A stretch of 64,000 nt of DNA from Nematostella vectensis (lineage: Eukaryota > Cnidaria > Anthozoa > Actiniaria > Edwardsiidae), in the NCBI RefSeq assembly GCF_932526225.1, contig NC_064045.1:12332442-12396441 (forward strand), in the 5' to 3' direction. The notes below the pieces were generated by a model, which saw nothing but the letters and a program-made list of their open reading frames with translations, had not been told where the DNA came from and did not search any database. A program made the translations under genes and the position numbers. Below are positions 57,301 to 64,000 of the stretch, piece after piece; the stretch's first letter is position 1; the number at the start of each line of letters is the position of its first letter.

Positions 57301-60300
57301 TTTAAACTATTTCATGGTAAATTATAACATGGTAATTTATCTAATGGTATTTAGCCTCTTGTGGAAGGAGGAGATACACACGGGGCCGTTCTCATCCGGG
57401 TTACCCACCATTTTTCGTACATCTTCTTTTGCTCTTCTACTAATTCTTTGTACTGTTTCTCCACATCGTAAATCTCGCCCTTTTGAAGGAGTTCCAGCAA
57501 ACCCGACCTGAATGAATTGACAAAATGTGACGATATTTTGGTCCGTCGTGAGCATTTCCATAACACGCGCAAGATTCATTATCTATTATTCTTATGATAC
57601 TGTTGGTGATAGTGATGATGATTATAACGATGGTGATCGATCGAAGTGATGGATGCTTTTAAAATAAAAATCCACCTTTGTAGGGCCTTGAGTATGTAGT
57701 GGTAGTTATTCAATAAGAAGTGGTGGATATGTTGAATAATAACCCACCTTTGTAGGGCCTTGAGTATGTAGTGGTAGTCATTCAATAAGAAGTGGTGGAT
57801 ATGTTGAATAATAACCCACCTTTGTAGGGCCTTGAGTATGTAGTGGTAGTTATTCAATATGAAGTGGTGGATATGTTGAATAATAACCCACCTTTGTAGG
57901 GCCTTGTGTATGTAGTGGTAGTTATTCAATAAGAAGTGGTGGATATGTTGAATAATAACCCACCTTTGTAGGGCCTTGAGTATGTAGTGGTAGTTATTCA
58001 ATAAGAAGTGGTGGATATGTTGAATAATAACCCACCTTTGTAAGGCCTTGTGTATGTAGTGGTAGTTATTCAATATGAAGTGGTGGATATGTTGAATAAT
58101 AACCCACCTTTGTAGGGTCTTGTATATGTGGTGGTAGTTATTCAATATGAAGTGGTGGATATGTTGAATAATAACCCACCTTTGTAGGGCCTTGAGTATG
58201 TAGTGGTAGTTATTCAATAAGAAGTGGTGGATATGTTGAATAATAACCCACCTTTGTAGGGCCTTGAGTATGTAGTGGTAGTTATTCAATAAGAAGTGGT
58301 GGATATGTTGAATAATAACCCACCTTTGTAGGGCCTTGAGTATGTAGTGGTAGTTATTCAATAAGAAGTTGTGGATATGTTGAATAATAACCCACTTTTG
58401 TAGGGCCTTGAGTATGTAGTGGTAGTTATTCAATAAGAAGTGGTGGATATGTTGAATAATAACCCACCTTTGTAGGGCCTTGTGTATGTAGTGGTAGTTA
58501 TTCAATAAGAAGTGGTGGATATGTTAAATAATAACCCACCTTTGTAGGGCCTTGAGTATGTAGTGGTAGTTATTCAATAAGAAGTGGTGGATATGTTGAA
58601 TAATAACCCACCTTTGTAGGGCCTTGAGTATGTAGTGGTAGTTATTCAATAAGAAGTGGTGGATATGTTGAATAATAACCCACTTTTGTAGGGCCTTGAG
58701 TATGTAGTGGTAGTTATTCAATAGGAAGTGGTGGATATGTTGAATAATAACCCACCTTTGTAGGGCCTTGAGTATGTAGTGGTAGTTATTCAATAAGAAG
58801 TGGTGGATATGTTGAATAAGAACCCACCTTTGTAGGGCCTTGAGTATGTAGTGGTAGTTATTCAATAAGAAGTGGTGGATATGTTGAATAATATCCCACC
58901 TTTGTAGGGCCTTGAGTATGTAGTGGTAGTTATTCAATAAGAAGTGGTGGATATGTTGAATAATAACCCACCTTTGTAGGGCCTTGAGTATGTAGTGGTA
59001 GTTATTCAATAAGAAGTGGTGGATATGTTGAATAATAACCCACCTTTGTAGGGCCTTGTGTATGTAGTGGTAGTTATTCAATAAGAAGTGGTGGATATGT
59101 TGAATAATAACCCACCTTTGTAGGGCCTTGTGTATGTAGTGGTAGTTATTCAATAAGAAGTGGTGGATATGTTAAATAATAACCCACCTTTGTAGGGCCT
59201 TGTGTATGTAGTGGTAGTTATTCAATAGGAAGTGGTGGATATGTTGAATAATAACCCACCTTTGTAGGGCCTTGAGTATGTAGTGGTAGTTATTCAATAA
59301 GAAGTGGTGGATATGTTGAATAAGAACCCACCTTTGTAGGGCCTTGAGTATGTAGTGGTAGTTATTCAATAAGAAGTGGTGGATATGTTGAATAATATCC
59401 CACCTTTGTAGGGCCTTGAGTATGTAGTGGTAGTTATTCAATAAGAAGTGGTGGATATGTTGAATAATAACCCACCTTTGTAGGGCCTTGTGTATGTAGT
59501 GGTAGTTATTCAATATGAAGTGGTGGATATGTTGAATAATAACCCACCTTTGTAGGGCCTTGTGTATGTAGTGGTAGTTATTCAATAAGAAGTGGTGGAT
59601 ATGTTAAATAATAACCCACCTTTGTAGGGCCTTGAGTATGTAGTGGTAGTTATTCAATAAGAAGTGGTGGATATGTTGAATAATAACCCACCTTTGTAGG
59701 GCCTTGAGTATGTAGTGGTAGTTATTCAATATGAAGTGGTGGATATGTTGAATAATATCCCACGTTTGTAGGGCCTTGAGTATGTGGTGGTAGTTATTCA
59801 ATAAGAAGTGGTGGATATGTTGAATAATAACCCACCTTTGTAGGGCCTTGAGTATGTAGTGGTAGTTATTCAATAGGAAGTGGTGGATATGTTGAATAAT
59901 ATCCCACCTTTGTAGGGCCTTGAGTATGTAGTGGTAGTTATTCAATAAGAAGTGGTGGATATGTTGAATAATAACCCACCTTTGTAGGGCCTTGTGTATG
60001 TAGTGGTAGTTATTCAATATGAAGTGGTGGATATGTTGAATAATAACCCACCTTTGTAGGGTCTTGTATATGTGGTGGTAGTTATTCAATATGAAGTGGT
60101 GGATATGTTGAATAATAACCCACCTTTGTAGGGCCTTGAGTATGTAGTGGTAGTTATTCAATAAGAAGTGGTGGATATGTTGAATAATAACCCACCTTTG
60201 TAGGGCCTTGAGTATGTAGTGGTAGTTATTCAATATGAAGTGGTGGATATGTTGAATAATATCCCACCTTTGTAGGGCCTTGAGTATGTGGTGGTAGTTA

Positions 60301-63300
60301 TTCAATAAGAAGTGGTGGATATGTTGAATAATAACCCACCTTTGTAGGGCCTTGAGTATGTAGTGGTAGTTATTCAATAGGAAGTGGTGGATATGTTAAA
60401 TAATATCCCACCTTTGTAGGGCCTTGAGTATGTGGTGGTAGTTATTCAATAAGAAGTGGTGGATATGTTGAATAATAACCCACCTTTGTAGGGCCTTGTG
60501 TATGTAGTGGTAGTTATTCAATAGGAAGTGGTGGATATGTTAAATAATAACCCACCTTTGTAGGGCCTTGTGTATGTAGTGGTAGTTATTCAATAGGAAG
60601 TGGTGGATATGTTAAATAATAACCCACCTTTGTAGGGCCTTGAGTATGTAGTGGTAGTTATTCAAGAGGAAGAGTGCAACGAGTGTCACTGACTCGTAAA
60701 CCTTCGTCTTTAGTTGCAAATTCAGCCCCAAAGAACCAAGGACACGCTCTGCAAACAAGAAAATACTACAGTCGACCCTCTAATAACCAGGGGCCGGTTC
60801 CTAGAAAACAGGTTAGCACTAACACAGGGATAAATACGGCTATCTTGACATATGATAGCATAAAAAGGGCATTCATCCCTGGGCTAGCATTAACCTGCTT
60901 CTTAGGAACCCGGCCTGGGACTCTAATAATTTTATGACGAAATTTATTTCATTTTTTAAAATGTTTGGCTAAATCAGAGTAAGACAGAACATACAAGATT
61001 TTTAATGCATGTTTTTAACGCGTGTTAAAAGGTTTTTAAATCTTAAAATATTTTAATTTTTGATCGGTTGTTCTTAAATTCAAGCAAATCCAATTGAGCT
61101 GAAAGAGTTCTAAAACTGAAGATAAGAATAAATTCCATTCGTTGTGAGAAGTTTTGATTAAGAACTCTTACATATTTACAGCAAAAAATATCTGTTTGAT
61201 GCTCAACGTCATTTGCCATTTTTTTACCTAATCGTAAACTTTTTAAGCCTATTCTTTTTGCCTGTTTGTTTCTAGCAGTTTACTTCTCGGCGCTGCGTCT
61301 ATGTTCTTTGAGAACGCATTAGAAAATAGACGCGACAAGGATAAGTAAACTGATAGAAAGAAACAGGAAGAAAGCTCTTGGTAGCAGAGTTAGAAACCGG
61401 CTGGGAATTTCCCACATCGAGGTGACAGCAGGACTTACGAACATATTCAGCAGTGATCCCTATAAGTTGACCCTCGTCTCTGTAGATGACACCGCCATTT
61501 TGGCTCTCTGGTCAAGAAACATAGAAATACCGGTGATAAGGCAGCAAAGCATTGAAAATAAGACAATTTCCGAGAATCCGGGAACAAGATGTTTAAGGGT
61601 TCTGCCATATATTTCTCGGCAACCATATGGTAGGAAACTCTGAACAACATTACTTTCCATCGAAATCGGTCATTAACCCTGAAATGTGTGCAGAGCTTTG
61701 AACTTTGAGCTGTTGAGGCAACGCTAAATGAGGACTAGGTGGACAACGTCAAGTATCGTTTATCAGATGAAGCCTTAACGCCGGGAGAGTTGGTGGTGCA
61801 GTTGGCAGATCATCGCTCTTTGCCTCCCACCACTAGATTCCGGGTTCGATTCCCGGTTCCAAAGTGAGTTGAGTTTGTTGTTTCGACATGAGACGTGCCT
61901 TCTTAGCCTTTGACTCGACCACTTCATCTCTACGCTCTCGTAATCCAGCAAGGGGGATGATTAGGTCCACAATTTTTTTAAAATTTATTCTCACTGTTTT
62001 TTATTATTGTGTAGTTTCAGAAAATATCCATACCCATCATTGAGGGGATTGGAAATTCCGGGGGTGGGGGATCAAACCCCCAGGAATTTCAAGAGGGTGG
62101 TGGTGGTGGTTGGGGGGGGGGGGGGTAAATGCCCTTTTTCCGCTGCGCCGGTAACAAAATTAACACCTCGAATGTCCACTCCTTCTTGGCTATGTAACAC
62201 TTACTGTATTTATTTTTCCAGGGGGGTGGAAATTCCAGGGGGGTGGGGGGTCATACCTCCGACCCCCCTCCATGGGGAGGGGGAGAGGGGTTTGGATATT
62301 TTTTGGAACTACACATTTTCGACTGTTACTCCGGAAAAATATGTGCATCGCAACTCCAAGTTACCTTGCTGTGTAGCGAGGAGGTTCCCCACAGTCTCCA
62401 CGTAAGGTAAAAGCTGCTCCATAAACAGCAATGTCTGAACAAATTAAACATCAACGTCAACATATGGTACTCGATATTTTGCATCGTGCGGTCAGCAGAA
62501 AAACAAACCTCATAACGGCTGCGTACCCTACTCTCCCTTCTCTCTCAAATTCGGTTGTGTGGCAGTTATACATAATATTTCAATCATGGGCCTTAGGAAA
62601 CGCGATCACAGGACGGTCCTGTGATCAGGTAAACAAGGGAAAATGGGCGTTAAGAATTATTACACGCAGGATGGTTCGGGGTGCACTGAAGGTCTGCTAA
62701 AACGAAGGGAAATTGAGTGCCATAGCGAGTTAGGACAAGGAGCAAGCCTTTTCCGTTTGCTCCTACACCACAAGCGCACGGAGCGATCTCATCACATTGT
62801 ATTAGTTCAACAAGTATGTTTACGTTTAATGCATTACTCCACAAAGACATAGCCATAACATGAAGGTATAAAATAATTTAATTACAATAATATAACTTAA
62901 TAAATGCAAGAAAACTGTCAATAGTGATCTGGGTGATAGCGCCACCAGGGGCTATTCCACATTCTTATTGCATGTGGGAAAAAGCTTACTTTAAAACGTT
63001 TGTTTTACAGCTAACTGTCGCAAATCTTTTAGAATGATATTGTCTACATATCTAGTCCGATTATAGCAAATGAGCTATTAGAGATGTACATCTTACATTT
63101 CTTGTGAGCTCGTGAACTGTTCCGTCACGCGGCATATTGGACGCATGCTTCTCTGGTGCATGCTGAAACAGAATATATAGTATATATAGAAATAGTATAG
63201 TAACACGATACTTGGTAGACAGAGCCAAAAAATGGCTAGAAATTTTCCAATTCTCAATATATAAGCTCAAGATTCCGCATACAAGGTGTTCCTCTGACCA

Positions 63301-63651
63301 AAAGCTTAATTCCAAATTTTAAAGAAATTTAGCAGATATGAAATTTAGGTATTAGCGAGCAAAGTTGGCTTAATTTCTGATCAGAGCCCGACTCCTCCCT
63401 AAAAACGAGGAGAATTCATACTTTAAATAATTTAAAAATGGAATTCAAGCTTACCGAAGTTAACCAGACCTTATTTTGGGAAAACTTGCCATTTTTTTTG
63501 CTCTGTCTAGTTGGTATTGATTAGCAATGAAGGTGGTGTTACTCATGCCGGTAATGGTGGTTCGGATAATACAAACAAACGGGCGTAGCCATTTCATTAG
63601 CAGTTGCCTTACCCTGATTCCGTCAGCAAACTCGTCCAAAGCTCTTGCTGC
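54318..63651 (-). CDS. EXOC7: Exocyst subunit Exo70/EXOC7, C-terminal ten exons
   Basis: Exons on the minus strand: 63613-63651, 63097-63162, 62365-62434, 61439-61459 (21-nt microexon, least certain), 60628-60748, 57409-57507, 56743-56821, 56107-56148, 54961-55094 and 54318-54420 (TGA). All phases agree, giving 257 residues; the N-terminal part lies beyond the right edge. Diagnostic segments: NMPRDGTVHELT, LNLQLKTKVYES, FLLNNYHYILKALQR, LKDKQRQMIKDKFK, GFNTEFEELYQIQKTYAVPD and VPFTKNPEKYVKY, all collinear with animal EXOC7. Exo70 is the exocyst subunit that tethers secretory vesicles to plasma-membrane phosphoinositides. Compared with vertebrates, about 15 residues are missing before VLGSLGLNLQ, so a small exon may be unplaced. 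The intron 57508-60627 is almost entirely a 72-bp array derived from the preceding exon's end. Confidence 0.95.
54614..54924. mobile_element. MITE, CAGAGATCCCAACTC termini, 6-bp duplication
   Basis: 311 bp in the last EXOC7 intron. The ends CAGAGAT(C/G)CCAA are inverted repeats, with AAGTAT directly repeated at 54608-54613 and 54925-54930. The right duplication ends 30 bp before the donor of exon 54961-55094. CAG..CTG ends are hAT-like, but the duplication is 6 rather than 8 bp. Confidence 0.75.
55329..55701. mobile_element. MITE, AGACCCTTTCCCCACGTATC termini
   Basis: 373 bp in an EXOC7 intron. Terminal inverted repeats of about 32 bp differ at two or three positions. The interior has many ATCGTTTTCG-like subrepeats. 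Target duplication unclear. Confidence 0.8.
55826..56000. mobile_element. MITE, CAG(A/G)GCCGTAGCAG termini
   Basis: 175 bp in an EXOC7 intron. Ends CAGAGCCGTAGCAGG and complement of CAGGGCCGTAGCAGAG. Inner blocks contain G-runs and GGGGGGCACA / GAAAATATTGGGG repeats. It is similar in style to the CAGGCCCGTAGCCAGG family but has no visible target duplication. Confidence 0.65.
56238..56537. mobile_element. TA-flanked MITE, CACCTATTT family
   Basis: 300 bp in an EXOC7 intron. CACCTATTT on the left and AAATAGGTA on the right, both flanked by TA. Subterminal inverted repeats include TGTCAG(T/C)GCAAACGGC and AAATGGC. It is the same terminal motif as 12479-12736, with different internal sequence. 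Confidence 0.72.
57197..57223 (-). repeat. Duplicated exon-end plus donor of EXOC7
   Basis: On the minus strand, GATTTACGAAATG|GTGGGTAACC is a diverged direct copy of the end of exon 57409-57507 with its donor (GTACGAAAAATG|GTGGGTAACC). It lies about 200 bp downstream in the following intron. It retains the GTGGGTAAC donor. Confidence 0.7.
57669..60665 (-). repeat. 72-bp array of exon tail plus 5' splice site in EXOC7
   Basis: 42 junctions at exact 72-bp spacing, from the genuine donor of exon 60628-60748 to 57676. On the minus strand each unit holds about 47 nt matching the exon end (FLLNNYHYILKALQR, CTACAAAG) and then GTGGGTTATTATTCAACATA, intron-like. Most donors are GTGGGT, some GTGGGA; the last is GTGGAT. 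72 nt is 24 codons, so the frame is kept throughout. Six units carry GTTAAAT instead of GTTGAAT, giving an in-frame TAA. Three of the four units nearest the true exon have the AGGAAG variant, which is closer to the exon than the AAGAAG form dominant elsewhere. Confidence 0.97.
61787..61960 (+). repeat. tRNA-derived SINE-like sequence
   Basis: A-box-like TGGTGCAGTTGGC at 61794-61806 and B box GGTTCGATTCC at 61843-61853 are correctly spaced. A perfect T-arm (CCGGG TTCGATT CCCGG) surrounds the B box. The acceptor stem and a good anticodon arm are lacking, and about 100 bp of non-tRNA sequence follows. This fits a SINE head rather than a working tRNA gene. It lies in an EXOC7 intron, opposite strand. 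Confidence 0.65.
62008..62315. mobile_element. MITE-like element, TGTGTAGTT termini (sister copy)
   Basis: 308 bp. The ends TGTGTAGTTTCAGAAAATAT and complement match those of 28297-28590, as do the G-rich subterminal blocks with GGAAATTCC(G/A)GGGGG. The centre (about 62147-62200) is unrelated to the captured exon piece in the other copy. The right end is about 50 bp from EXOC7 exon 62365-62434, at its donor side. Confidence 0.8.
62435..63096. other. EXOC7 intron, nothing further recognised
   Basis: Intron between exons 63097-63162 and 62365-62434. It contains a short palindrome ACAGGACGGTCCTGT at about 62609-62623. No gene in it. Confidence 0.4.
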
Positions 63652-64000
63652 CTAGCAAAGATAATAGGGACCGTAAGATTTAGAAGCACGCATGCTAGAT
63701 TTATCCCTACGCTAAAAAAAAGTAGAAGTGCACGTTCGTGATAAAATTGTGAAGAATGGCATGCTAATATGGTAAGTTTGATTTGTGATCATGGCTTTGT
63801 AACCCAAACAGGATCAGTACAACTTTTTTAAGATCGATGAATATAAAAAAATCCTAATTTTTTGTCAATAGACCGTTTTCACGAAATTGCGCGCGCATCC
63901 AAAATGCCACAGAATGGCGGGCCACAGCTGATCCAAAATGCGGACGAATGGAAATTTGTCTACAAAACTCCGCGAAAGAAGCGGTCTATTAAAATGTCGG
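63652..64000. other. EXOC7 intron running off the window
   Basis: Sequence upstream (in gene direction) of exon 63613-63651. I did not find the next EXOC7 exon. The right end contains AATTGCGCGCGCATCC-type sequence of unknown nature. Confidence 0.4.

Noticed and set aside
57579-60377. Minus-strand frames of 308, 209, 137 and 257 codons with 24-residue repeats
   Set aside because: The peptide repeat is the EXOC7 exon tail read through its own donor and intron sequence. The frames start at TTG and are split by TAA variants; they are array artefacts, not a repeat protein gene.

Overview
The window reads as nuclear DNA of an invertebrate metazoan. Spliced genes with GT..AG introns, animal-type families (BTB-BACK-Kelch, Exo70/EXOC7, UBALD), AT-rich intergenic DNA, many short inverted-repeat elements (MITEs), Gypsy and LINE debris, and long minisatellites all fit. 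An anthozoan cnidarian is my best guess, but that is inference; nothing here identifies the species.

Layout. 1-6126: gene-poor DNA with a 90-bp array, a 340-bp palindromic element, an exact 21 x 53-bp array and a 13 x 27-bp array. 6127-7890 (-): intronless Kelch-like gene. 11220-13830: nested TIR elements, a LINE fragment and a 21/42-bp array. 13964-21691 (-): a seven-exon (3' incomplete) gene, tentatively TEDC2-like, with a 1.6-kb 29-bp minisatellite in an intron. 22798-26405 (+): a two-exon small coiled-coil protein. 30344-32128 (-): a 594-residue largely disordered protein. 38208-46318: a 29/35-bp satellite interrupted by a 4.2-kb Gypsy LTR element. 48151-48673 (-): three-exon UBALD gene. 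50901-53251 (+): six-exon HMG-box-like gene with an E2F-type site. 54318 to the right edge (-): the C-terminal ten exons of the exocyst subunit EXOC7.

Most of the gene models were assembled by reading exon/intron junctions; every listed junction preserves reading frame. The genes have unrelated roles (ubiquitin ligase adaptor, possible centriole factor, exocytosis, chromatin) and there is no operon-like organisation.

The most striking observation is in EXOC7. The intron after the exon ending ALQR is filled by 41 tandem 72-bp copies (42 with the real one) of that exon's own 3' end together with its GT donor. This gives a row of decoy 5' splice sites in the same reading frame. The two copies next to the true exon carry an in-frame TAA. 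A second notable case is a MITE-like element (28297-28590) that carries a perfect 53-nt copy of coding sequence from the coiled-coil gene 2.3 kb upstream, while a sister element at 62008-62315 lacks it.
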